Shown: piece by piece, positions 1 to 5,964 of the stretch
How the letters are laid out: each line of letters starts with the position of its first letter
Numbering within the stretch: the stretch's first letter is position 1
Assembly: GCA_013042495.1 (NCBI GenBank)
Contig: JABDQB010000168.1
Coordinates: forward strand, 1 to 7,766
Reading direction: 5' to 3'
From: Gemmatimonadota bacterium
GTDB lineage: Bacteria > Gemmatimonadota > Gemmatimonadetes > Palauibacterales > Palauibacteraceae
DNA length: 7,766 nt
Notes under the pieces: generated by a model
Seen by the model: only the letters and a program-made list of their open reading frames with translations
The model's database searches: none
What the model was told of the DNA's origin: nothing
Translations under genes and position numbers: made by a program

Positions 1-843
1 GTGTACATCCCGAAGGGCGTAGACGTCGACATTCCGCTCCAGGCCTACTTCCGGGTCAACTCGGAGCAAATGGGCCAGTTCGAGCGCACCCTGATCATCG
101 TCGAGGACGACGCCCAGGCGCATTACATCGAGGGGTGCACGGCGCCCAGCTATACCACGGATTCTTTCCACTCGGGAGTGATCGAGATCATCGTGAAGCC
201 GGGGGCGCGTTTCCGGTACACGACGATCCAGAACTGGTCGCACAACATGTACAACCTCGTCACTCAGCGGGCGATGGTGCACGAGAACGCGAACATGGAA
301 TGGGTGGACGGGAACCTCGGTTCCAAGCTCACCATGAAGTACCCGTCCTGCTATCTGGTCGGAGAAGGCGCGCATGGCGAGATCCTCTCGATCGCGTACG
401 CCAGCGACGGGCAGCACCAGGACACGGGCGGCAAAGTGGTACACGCCGCCCCGCATACCACCTCTCAGATCGTCTCGAAGTCGATATCCAAGGGCACGGG
501 ACGCTCTTCCTATCGCGGACTGTGCAAGGTGTACGAGGGCGCGGTGGGTTCGAAGTCCAACGTGGAGTGCGACGCGCTCCTCCTGGATGAGACATCGCGT
601 ACCGATACGTACCCGTACATCGAGATCGACGAGAATCTGTCGTCGATCGGGCACGAGGCCTCCGTGTCCAAGGTCGGCGAAGAGCAGTTGTTCTACCTGA
701 TGAGCCGCGGCCTGTCCGTGGAAGAGGCCATGACCATGATCGTGCGCGGCTTCATCGAGCCGATCGCCAAGGAGTTGCCGCTGGAGTACGCGATCGAACT
801 CAATCGACTGATCGAACTCGAGATGGAGGGCAGCGTCGGCTGA
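1..843 (+). CDS. sufB: Fe-S cluster assembly scaffold SufB, C-terminal part (5' end outside window)
   Basis: SufB is the core scaffold of the SUF system. With SufC and SufD it forms the cytoplasmic SufBCD complex that assembles nascent Fe-S clusters. The 280 visible residues are the C-terminal beta-helix core and helical tail. Family proteins are about 470 residues, so roughly 190 are missing, and the GTG at base 1 is an internal valine codon, not a start. Recognisable stretches are YIEGCTAP (residues 41-49), NVECDALLLD (187-196) and GHEASVSK (217-224). By alignment from memory, C190 matches the E. coli Cys405 that receives sulfur, and H218/E219 match the conserved His-Glu pair of the assembly site. 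The tail FYLMSRGLS is shared with SufD. A TGA stop at 841 is followed by a 73-base spacer and sufD. No frameshift or loss is seen. Identity is very secure; only the N-terminus is unknown. Confidence 0.97.
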   Translation: MYIPKGVDVDIPLQAYFRVNSEQMGQFERTLIIVEDDAQAHYIEGCTAPSYTTDSFHSGVIEIIVKPGARFRYTTIQNWSHNMYNLVTQRAMVHENANMEWVDGNLGSKLTMKYPSCYLVGEGAHGEILSIAYASDGQHQDTGGKVVHAAPHTTSQIVSKSISKGTGRSSYRGLCKVYEGAVGSKSNVECDALLLDETSRTDTYPYIEIDENLSSIGHEASVSKVGEEQLFYLMSRGLSVEEAMTMIVRGFIEPIAKELPLEYAIELNRLIELEMEGSVG

Positions 844-903
844 GGCCGGACGCCGCCAGCACAGATAGATTCCGGGGTCTGGCGGTTACACGCCGCCGGC
901 CTC
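842..903 (+). promoter_or_regulatory. Nested inverted repeat filling the sufB-sufD spacer
   Basis: An outer 8-bp perfect arm, GAGGCCGG (842-849) against CCGGCCTC (896-903), encloses an inner 7-bp perfect arm, CCGCCAG (853-859) against CTGGCGG (879-885), with a 19-base loop. The structure starts inside the sufB stop codon and ends 6 bases before the sufD Shine-Dalgarno sequence. It has no U-tract, so it is unlikely to be a simple intrinsic terminator. An RNA processing site, a stabiliser or a translation-tuning element is possible. The repeats are visible in the sequence; any function is inferred, and GC-rich DNA yields some such pairings by chance. Confidence 0.45.
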
Positions 904-909
904 CGAAGC

Positions 910-915
910 AAGGAG
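910..915 (+). promoter_or_regulatory. Strong Shine-Dalgarno sequence of sufD
   Basis: AAGGAG is the best ribosome binding site in the window. It lies only one base before the ATG at 917 but seven bases before the TTG at 923, the third codon of the same frame. Normal spacing (about 5-9 bases) therefore favours TTG 923 as the initiation codon, or a GTG at 938, over the ATG that a gene caller would choose. The effect on the protein is only two to seven residues. Confidence 0.7.
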
Positions 916-916
916 A

Positions 917-2287
917 ATGACGTTGGCCGAAGGAACGGTGACCAGCGACGTGAGCACGGATACGGGTGGACCCGCGGTCGATTCGATCGCCCGCGGCCTG
1001 GCAACCTTCGTTCGCGCCGTGCACGAACCTTCCCTTCTCGGCCGGTTGCGCCGCGAAGCCTGGAAGGTGTTCGTCGATACCCCGATGCCCACCCGGAAGA
1101 GCGAGGAATGGCGCTACACGGACCTCGCGAAACTCGATCCGGAGTCGTATGCGCCGGTGAGCTGTGAAGGCGAGCGGGTGACGCTCGACGAACTCCCCGC
1201 GCCCGTTCGAAAGGCGATGGAGAGCGACCGCGACCGTGCCGGCGTCATGGTCCGGCACAACGGCTGCCTGGAACACCTTCGTATCGATCCGGCCCTCGAG
1301 GCGCGGGGCCTGATCTACGCGCCCCTGGAAGATGTCGCGGCGGAACGGCCGGAGCTCCTGGAACGTTTTCTGTTTCAGAGCGACGTGGCCCCGATGGAGC
1401 AGAAGCTGTGGGCTCTTCACTCGGCACTCCTCTCCGGGGGGTACCTCCTGTACGTCCCGCAGGAAGTGGACGTCGAGCATCCGGTGCACGCCTTCCGGTA
1501 TCTGGACGAGGAAGGCGGCGTCGTGTCGACCCACTCGCTCATCGTCGCCGAAGCCGGCGCCCGGGTCACCTGTATCGACGAATACGTGTCACCGGACATG
1601 GAGCAGGAGTCGCTGAGCCTAAACGGGGTCGAGATCTTCGGGGCAGAAGGTGCGACGGTCAGCTACCTCGCGGTTCAGCAGTACGGCCGCGGCGTCAAGC
1701 ACTTCAGCATGCAGCACTCGAACACCGGCAAGGATTCCACGCTGAACGGCTTCAACGTCACGCTCGGAGCCGACCTTGCCCGATCTGACGTAACCAGTCA
1801 CCTGGAAGGCGAGGGTGCGCGCAGCGAGATGCTCGCGCTGTGGTTCGGCGACCGGGACCAGCACTTCGATCACCACACGCTGCAGCACCACGAGGCACCG
1901 AGCGCCCACAGCGACCTCCTGTACAAGGGGGCCCTCGCGGCGAGCTCGACCAGCGTGTTCCGTGGCCTGATCAAGGTCGCCCCGGGCGCGCAGCTTACCG
2001 ACGCCTATCAGACCAACCGCAATCTGCTCCTGAGCAAGGACGCCAGCGCCGTGGCGCTGCCCAACCTGGAGATTGGCGCGGACGACGTGAAGTGCTCGCA
2101 CGGCGCCACCGTGGGCCAGGTGGACGACACGATGCTGTTCTACCTCATGAGCCGGGGGCTGGACCGGGAGCAGGCCGAACGCCTGCTGGTGTTCGGGTTC
2201 TTCGACGAGGTCCTCGAGCGGGTTCCCGGGGAGGGGGTGCGTTCCCGCATTCGCGAGTCCATCGAGGCCAAGATCGAGGGTCGATGA
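917..2287 (+). CDS. sufD: Fe-S cluster assembly protein SufD
   Basis: SufD is the paralogue of SufB and its partner in the SufBCD scaffold, needed for iron acquisition and cluster formation. The 456-residue length is near the usual 420-450. The N-terminal helical region carries the typical SEEWRYTDL motif (residues 62-70), followed by the beta-helix core (about 170-390) with FDHHT (317-321) and the C-terminal VKCSHGATVGQ and FYLMSRGL segments. C393 and H395 match E. coli SufD Cys358 and His360, the latter implicated in cluster assembly. The start is uncertain by a few residues: ATG 917 sits too close to the Shine-Dalgarno sequence, and TTG 923 is better spaced. The stop overlaps the start of the Rieske gene (ATGA), indicating translational coupling. 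SufC, the ATPase that binds both SufB and SufD, is not encoded between them. No internal defect is seen. Confidence 0.96.
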   Translation: MTLAEGTVTSDVSTDTGGPAVDSIARGLATFVRAVHEPSLLGRLRREAWKVFVDTPMPTRKSEEWRYTDLAKLDPESYAPVSCEGERVTLDELPAPVRKAMESDRDRAGVMVRHNGCLEHLRIDPALEARGLIYAPLEDVAAERPELLERFLFQSDVAPMEQKLWALHSALLSGGYLLYVPQEVDVEHPVHAFRYLDEEGGVVSTHSLIVAEAGARVTCIDEYVSPDMEQESLSLNGVEIFGAEGATVSYLAVQQYGRGVKHFSMQHSNTGKDSTLNGFNVTLGADLARSDVTSHLEGEGARSEMLALWFGDRDQHFDHHTLQHHEAPSAHSDLLYKGALAASSTSVFRGLIKVAPGAQLTDAYQTNRNLLLSKDASAVALPNLEIGADDVKCSHGATVGQVDDTMLFYLMSRGLDREQAERLLVFGFFDEVLERVPGEGVRSRIRESIEAKIEGR

Positions 2288-2595
2288 GCGAGTTCCGCAC
2301 GGTGGCCCGGCTGGAGGAAGTTCCCGCCGGGACCCTGCTTCAGGTCGAGCTGGACGGCGAGAAGATCGTGCTCGCTCACGTGGGCGATCGCGTCTTCGCC
2401 TTGCACGATGAGTGCACGCACGAGGAGTTTGCTCTCTCCTCGGGCGAGCTGGTGGGCGAACAGATCACCTGCGTCCTCCACGGCGCTCGTTTCGATCTGG
2501 AGACCGGGGCGCCGCGGGCCCTTCCCGCGGTCAGGCCCGTGAAAACGTACGAGGCCCGCGTGGAGGGTGAGGAGATCCAGGTTCGGGTCGGCTGA
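2284..2595 (+). CDS. Soluble Rieske-type [2Fe-2S] protein of the suf operon
   Basis: This 103-residue protein is a complete, small Rieske ferredoxin-like domain. The cluster ligands are visible as C44-T-H46 and C63-V-L-H66, separated by 16 residues, followed by HGARFDLETG (66-75) and a Pro-rich P-A-V-R-P turn (81-85), as in ferredoxin subunits of ring-hydroxylating dioxygenases and NirD-like proteins. The second ligand box has Val where many relatives have Pro (CPxHG). There is no signal peptide or membrane helix, so it should be cytoplasmic. The ATG at 2284 overlaps the sufD stop and has a GAGGG element (2276-2280) just upstream. Similar proteins are found in suf clusters of some Actinobacteria and other phyla. 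No oxygenase is nearby, so an electron-transfer role in cluster assembly is a reasonable inference, not demonstrated here. Dioxygenase ferredoxin annotations of such proteins are probably misleading. Confidence 0.93.
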   Translation: MSEFRTVARLEEVPAGTLLQVELDGEKIVLAHVGDRVFALHDECTHEEFALSSGELVGEQITCVLHGARFDLETGAPRALPAVRPVKTYEARVEGEEIQVRVG

Positions 2596-2603
2596 CGACC
2601 CGA
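2583..2603 (+). promoter_or_regulatory. Perfect 8-bp hairpin around the Rieske stop codon
   Basis: TCGGGTCG (2583-2590) is the exact reverse complement of CGACCCGA (2596-2603). The five-base loop GCTGA contains the TGA stop. The stem is GC-rich and should be stable in RNA. No T-run follows, so it is not a classic terminator. It sits between the Rieske gene and sufS, at a 49-base spacer, and could partly separate upstream and downstream transcript levels. The structure is seen in the sequence; the role is inference. Confidence 0.45.
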
Positions 2604-2644
2604 CCTCCACGGAGCCGGGCCAGGAAAGGCGCCAGGGCGCACCC

Positions 2645-3910
2645 ATGGACACACCTGATCCCACCTTGGACCTCGAGACGGGACCCGCCTACGACATCGA
2701 GCGCATCCGGGCTGACTTCCCGATCCTCGGCCGCCTCGTGCACGGACATCCTCTGGCCTACCTGGACAACGCCGCCACCTCACAGAAGCCGTACTCGGTG
2801 ATTCAAGCGGTGGACGCGTACTACCGGGAGATCAACGCCAACGTGCACCGCGGGGCGCACGAGCTGAGCATCAGGGCCACCGAAGCCTACGAAGAAGCGC
2901 GTGAGGTCGTGGCCGACCATATCGGCGCGCCGTCCGCGAGCGAAGTGATCTTCGTGCGCGGGGCGACCGAGGCGATCAACCTGGTCGCCTGGACGTGGGG
3001 TGCCGCGCACGTGGCGGAGGGAGATGAGATCCTTCTTACGAAGATGGAGCACCACTCCAACCTCGTCCCGTGGCAGATTCTCGCGGGGCGCGCCGGCGCC
3101 ACCGTGCGTTACGTAGACGTGGAAGCCGATGGCACCCTGGTGATGGACGACTACGACCGGCTTCTGTCCGATCGGACGTGCCTCGTGGCCGTGACACACG
3201 TCTCCAATACCCTGGGGGTGGTGAACCCGGTCGCGGAGATCGCGCAAAAGGCCCGCGAAGCCGACGCTATCTGCGTGGTCGATGGCGCCCAGGCGGCGCC
3301 TCATATGCAGCTGGACGTGCAGGCCATCGGTTGCGACTTCTACGCGTTCAGCGGGCACAAGATGCTGGCGCCGACCGGAATCGGCGCGCTCTGGGGGCGG
3401 AGGGAGATCCTCGAACACATGCCGCCCTGGCAAGGTGGTGGGGAGATGATCTCGGAGGTCCGGCTCGAGGGCTTCACGGCCGCGCAGCTGCCGCACAAGT
3501 TCGAGGCAGGGACCCCCAACATCGCCGGAGCGATCGGCTTCGCAGAAGCGATTCGCTACTTGCAACGGATTGGCCTGGAGCGCGTCCACGCCTGGGAGTC
3601 CGACCTGACGGCGTATGCCCTGGAGCGTCTGGATGCCGTGGACGGTCTCGAGGTCTTTGGGCCGCGAAAAGACCGCGTGGGAGTCATTTCCTTCCGGTAT
3701 GCCGACATTCACGCCCACGACCTGGCCACGATTCTCGACCAGAAGGGGGTTGCCATTCGTGCCGGCCACCACTGCAACCAGCCACTCATGACGCACCTCG
3801 GGGTGGATGCGACGGCCCGCGCCAGCGTCTACCTTTACAACACGCGCTCGGAGATCGACGCCCTGGTCGACGCGCTGGGGCTCGCGGCGAAACTGTTCGG
3901 AGTGGCTTGA
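2645..3910 (+). CDS. sufS: Cysteine desulfurase SufS (group II, PLP-dependent)
   Basis: SufS converts L-cysteine to L-alanine and holds the sulfur as a persulfide for cluster assembly. The 421-residue protein is close to the usual 405-420. It opens with the family signature IRADFPIL and LAYLDNAATSQKP (38-49). Key residues are H136/H137 near the cofactor ring, D213 and Q216 binding PLP, K239 in SGHKMLAPTG as the Schiff-base lysine, C377 in RAGHHCNQPLM as the persulfide cysteine, and R392 for the substrate carboxylate. H358, 19 residues before C377, lines up with B. subtilis SufS His342, which swaps as a zinc ligand with SufU; this suits the adjacent sufU gene. The ATG at 2645 is chosen because family similarity begins about 20 residues later. 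Its ribosome site is weak (AGGG at 2634-2637), with a stronger AGGAAAGG 15 bases away. The reading frame is open further upstream, but only into the Rieske gene. Confidence 0.97.
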   Translation: MDTPDPTLDLETGPAYDIERIRADFPILGRLVHGHPLAYLDNAATSQKPYSVIQAVDAYYREINANVHRGAHELSIRATEAYEEAREVVADHIGAPSASEVIFVRGATEAINLVAWTWGAAHVAEGDEILLTKMEHHSNLVPWQILAGRAGATVRYVDVEADGTLVMDDYDRLLSDRTCLVAVTHVSNTLGVVNPVAEIAQKAREADAICVVDGAQAAPHMQLDVQAIGCDFYAFSGHKMLAPTGIGALWGRREILEHMPPWQGGGEMISEVRLEGFTAAQLPHKFEAGTPNIAGAIGFAEAIRYLQRIGLERVHAWESDLTAYALERLDAVDGLEVFGPRKDRVGVISFRYADIHAHDLATILDQKGVAIRAGHHCNQPLMTHLGVDATARASVYLYNTRSEIDALVDALGLAAKLFGVA

Positions 3911-3915
3911 ATCGT

Positions 3916-4392
3916 ATGGCAAAGCCCGGTCACGGCAGCGACGGCCTTGAACTCAGCTCCCTCCAGGACCTGTATCAGCAGGTCATTCTCGATCACTACC
4001 GGCGACCCCGGAACAAGGGCCCGCTGGAGGGCGCCACCCATACGCTCACGCTCAACAACCCGCTGTGCGGAGACGTGATCGACCTCATGCTCCGGCTCGA
4101 GGGCGACCGGATCGCCGAAGTTCATTTCGAGGGCAAAGGCTGCTCGATCAGCCAGGCGTCGGCGTCCATGATGGGCGCGATTCTGAAGGGCCAGACGATC
4201 GAGCAAGCGCTGGCGATCATGGACACGTTCACCCGGATGCTGCATGGCGACGCCGACGCCGCGGCCGACACCGACCTCGGCGACCTGCGCGCCCTCGCGG
4301 GCGTGGCGAAATTCCCGGTGCGGGTGAAGTGCGCCCTGCTTGCCTGGAACTGTCTCGATGAGATGGTCGGCTCCGAGAAACCCGGCTCGTAA
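3916..4392 (+). CDS. sufU: Zinc-dependent sulfurtransferase SufU
   Basis: SufU accepts persulfide sulfur from SufS and passes it to the SufBCD scaffold; in Gram-positive systems it replaces SufE. The 158-residue protein begins with LYQQVILDHYRRPRNKG (19-35), the conserved interaction region. The four metal-binding positions are present: C51 and D53 (NPLCGDVIDL), C76 (GKGCSISQASASMM) and C139 (VRVKCALLAWNCL). The distance between C76 and C139 is 63 residues, matching the SufU-type insertion that separates these proteins from IscU. The likely start is the ATG at 3916, six bases after the sufS stop. An in-frame TTG at 3907 overlaps that stop (TTGA) and lies four bases after a GGAG at 3899-3902, so a 161-residue form is possible. 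Translational coupling to sufS is likely in either case. It is followed by rsgA after nine bases. Confidence 0.95.
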   Translation: MAKPGHGSDGLELSSLQDLYQQVILDHYRRPRNKGPLEGATHTLTLNNPLCGDVIDLMLRLEGDRIAEVHFEGKGCSISQASASMMGAILKGQTIEQALAIMDTFTRMLHGDADAAADTDLGDLRALAGVAKFPVRVKCALLAWNCLDEMVGSEKPGS

Positions 4393-4401
4393 CCCTTCCC
4401 C

Positions 4402-5310
4402 GTGCCTGATTCTCTCACCGGCCGAGTTCTCCAGTTCACGGCCGGCGTGTATCGCATCCATACTCCTGGTGGCACGTACGACTGCTCGCTCCGCGGCAGG
4501 GCGAAGCGCGACGCCGGAGAACGCGTGGTGGTCGGCGACCTCGTGACACTCGAGCAGCTCGAGGACGGAAGCTGCCGGATCACCGAGGTTCTGCCCCGTC
4601 ACAGCCGTCTCTCCCGTCACTCGATGGCCAAACGGCGGGAGCAGGTCCTGGCCGCCAACGTGGACCAGGTGGCCGCCGTGTTCTCGCTGGCCCGGCCCGA
4701 GCCGGATGTCAGGCTCCTCGACCGTCTGCTGGCCGTAGCGGAACTGCATGACCTGCCCGCCGTCATCGTCATGAACAAGGCGGACCTGGCGGGAGATGTC
4801 GGCGTGCCCCCCGAGATCGCCGCCTACTCCGAGATCGGCTACCCCGTACTATGCACGTGTGCGACGACCGGTGCCGGGATACCCGATCTCCAGGAGCGGC
4901 TCGCAGGCCGGATCACGGTGTTCACCGGTCCTTCGGGAGTCGGGAAGAGCAGTATTCTGAATGCGATCATGCCGGAACTTGACCTGCGCGTCGGGACAGT
5001 GGGTGAGAAGACCGGTAAGGGAAAGCACACGACTTCGGCCGGCTTGCTGATTCCGCTCACCGATGGCGGATATCTGGCCGATACTCCGGGCATCCAGTAC
5101 TTCGAGCCGGCCGGCGTGGACCCGGCGGACCTGGCACACGCCTTCCGCGAGTTCCGGCCCCTCGTCGAACACTGCCGGTTCGCGGATTGCCGGCATCGGG
5201 CGGAGCCCGGCTGTGCGGTTATCGAAGCGGTCACGGACGGCAGTATCGCTGAACACAGGCACGTCAGCTACCTGTCACTGCTGGAAGCCGCCGAGGAAGC
5301 GAGAGGATAG
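4402..5310 (+). CDS. rsgA: Small ribosomal subunit biogenesis GTPase RsgA
   Basis: RsgA is a circularly permuted GTPase that binds the 30S subunit late in its maturation and checks the decoding centre. The 302-residue protein shows the diagnostic permuted order. An N-terminal OB-fold (about 5-65) is followed by G4 NKAD (125-128), then the P-loop GPSGVGKSS (176-184), the switch I region KHTTSAG (208-214), and G3 DTPG (227-230). The C-terminal zinc finger has C258, C263, H265 and C271. GTG 4402 is taken as the start because the OB-fold sequence (GRVLQFTAGVYRIHT) begins right after it. No Shine-Dalgarno sequence is visible, so coupling to sufU translation nine bases upstream may matter. No functional link to Fe-S assembly is known to me; the linkage may simply be operon sharing. 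Confidence 0.96.
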   Translation: MPDSLTGRVLQFTAGVYRIHTPGGTYDCSLRGRAKRDAGERVVVGDLVTLEQLEDGSCRITEVLPRHSRLSRHSMAKRREQVLAANVDQVAAVFSLARPEPDVRLLDRLLAVAELHDLPAVIVMNKADLAGDVGVPPEIAAYSEIGYPVLCTCATTGAGIPDLQERLAGRITVFTGPSGVGKSSILNAIMPELDLRVGTVGEKTGKGKHTTSAGLLIPLTDGGYLADTPGIQYFEPAGVDPADLAHAFREFRPLVEHCRFADCRHRAEPGCAVIEAVTDGSIAEHRHVSYLSLLEAAEEARG

Positions 5311-5315
5311 GGCTC

Positions 5316-5921
5316 GTGTCGGATGTCACATGGGTGGAGCGGCTGCGATCCGCGCTCGCGGACAGGGCGTCGGACCGCATCCCCGAAGCGGATTTCGAAT
5401 TCCGGGCGGCTGTCACCCTGATTCTCCGACCGTCCGGCGGGAGAGGCGGACCGGAGGGACTGTTCGTCCGTCGGGCCGAAGTGGCGGGTGACCCGTGGTC
5501 CGGCCACGTGGCGCTGCCCGGGGGCCGCCGGGACCCTGACGACGCGGATCTCCTCGACACGGCTCGCCGTGAGACCCGCGAGGAGACTGGATTGCGGCTC
5601 GAACGGGAGGACTACATCGGGCGGCTGGGTGAGATTCACCCGCTGAGCAAACGGCTCCCGTCCATTTGCGTGACGCCTTTCGTGGCCTGGATGGAGGCGG
5701 ATCAGGCAGTGCGAGTGAACGAGGAGCTCACGGGCCACGTGTGGGTGCCGGTGTCCGCCTTGTCCGACCCCGCGTACCGGTCCACCCTGGTGCGCGAACC
5801 GCCAGCGCCACGCGAGCGACCGGCGATCGATTTCGAGGGTGACGTAATCTGGGGTCTGACGCTCGGGATCGTCGAGGACTTCCTGAACGTCCTGGCCGCG
5901 GCTCCCATGCGCGTTCCGTGA
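5316..5921 (+). CDS. NUDIX hydrolase, CoA pyrophosphatase (NudL/NUDT7-8) type
   Basis: The 201-residue protein has a Nudix fold hydrolase core. The box runs from G69 to L93, ending in RETREETGL (85-93), with E89 and E90 as the expected Mg2+ ligands. Before it lies LFVRRAEVAG followed by HVALPGGRRDPDD (49-76), which resembles the extra CoA-pyrophosphatase motif (LLTxRS...GxxxFPGG). As in E. coli NudL, the first box glutamate of the textbook pattern is replaced and an Asp-rich PxD segment occupies that region. The C-terminal VIWGLTLGIVEDFL (177-190) is also typical of this branch. The likely reaction is cleavage of CoA or its thioesters to phosphopantetheine and 3',5'-ADP, but substrate cannot be proved from sequence. 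The GTG at 5316 is supported by GAGAGGA (5301-5307) eight bases upstream, inside the end of rsgA. The spacer is five bases, consistent with the same operon. Confidence 0.88.
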   Translation: MSDVTWVERLRSALADRASDRIPEADFEFRAAVTLILRPSGGRGGPEGLFVRRAEVAGDPWSGHVALPGGRRDPDDADLLDTARRETREETGLRLEREDYIGRLGEIHPLSKRLPSICVTPFVAWMEADQAVRVNEELTGHVWVPVSALSDPAYRSTLVREPPAPRERPAIDFEGDVIWGLTLGIVEDFLNVLAAAPMRVP

Positions 5922-5964
5922 CCCGGGGCTTTCCGACAGCCATGCAGGCGCGCAGCTTGCCGAC

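Noticed and set aside
866..871. TAGATT as a -10 promoter box before sufD
   Set aside because: No matching -35 element sits at proper distance (that region is the sufB stop and a GC-rich stem), and the sequence is in the loop of the inverted repeat.
1840..2283. Upstream extension of the Rieske reading frame into sufD
   Set aside because: The extra residues are an out-of-frame reading of conserved sufD; the Rieske domain is complete from ATG 2284, so this is not a fusion.
2567..2644. Longer SufS start at GTG 2567
   Set aside because: It would overlap the Rieske gene and add residues not expected in SufS; the ATG at 2645 gives a family-typical length.
2780..3922. A 380-residue open frame on the minus strand opposite sufS
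   Set aside because: It is a mirror of a well-conserved gene in GC-rich DNA, has no recognisable motif, and is rich in Arg/His/Val/Gly as expected from antisense codons.
3835..4749. A 304-residue minus-strand open frame opposite sufU and the rsgA start
   Set aside because: It spans two secure plus-strand genes and their junction, shows no family signature, and is explained by codon bias.
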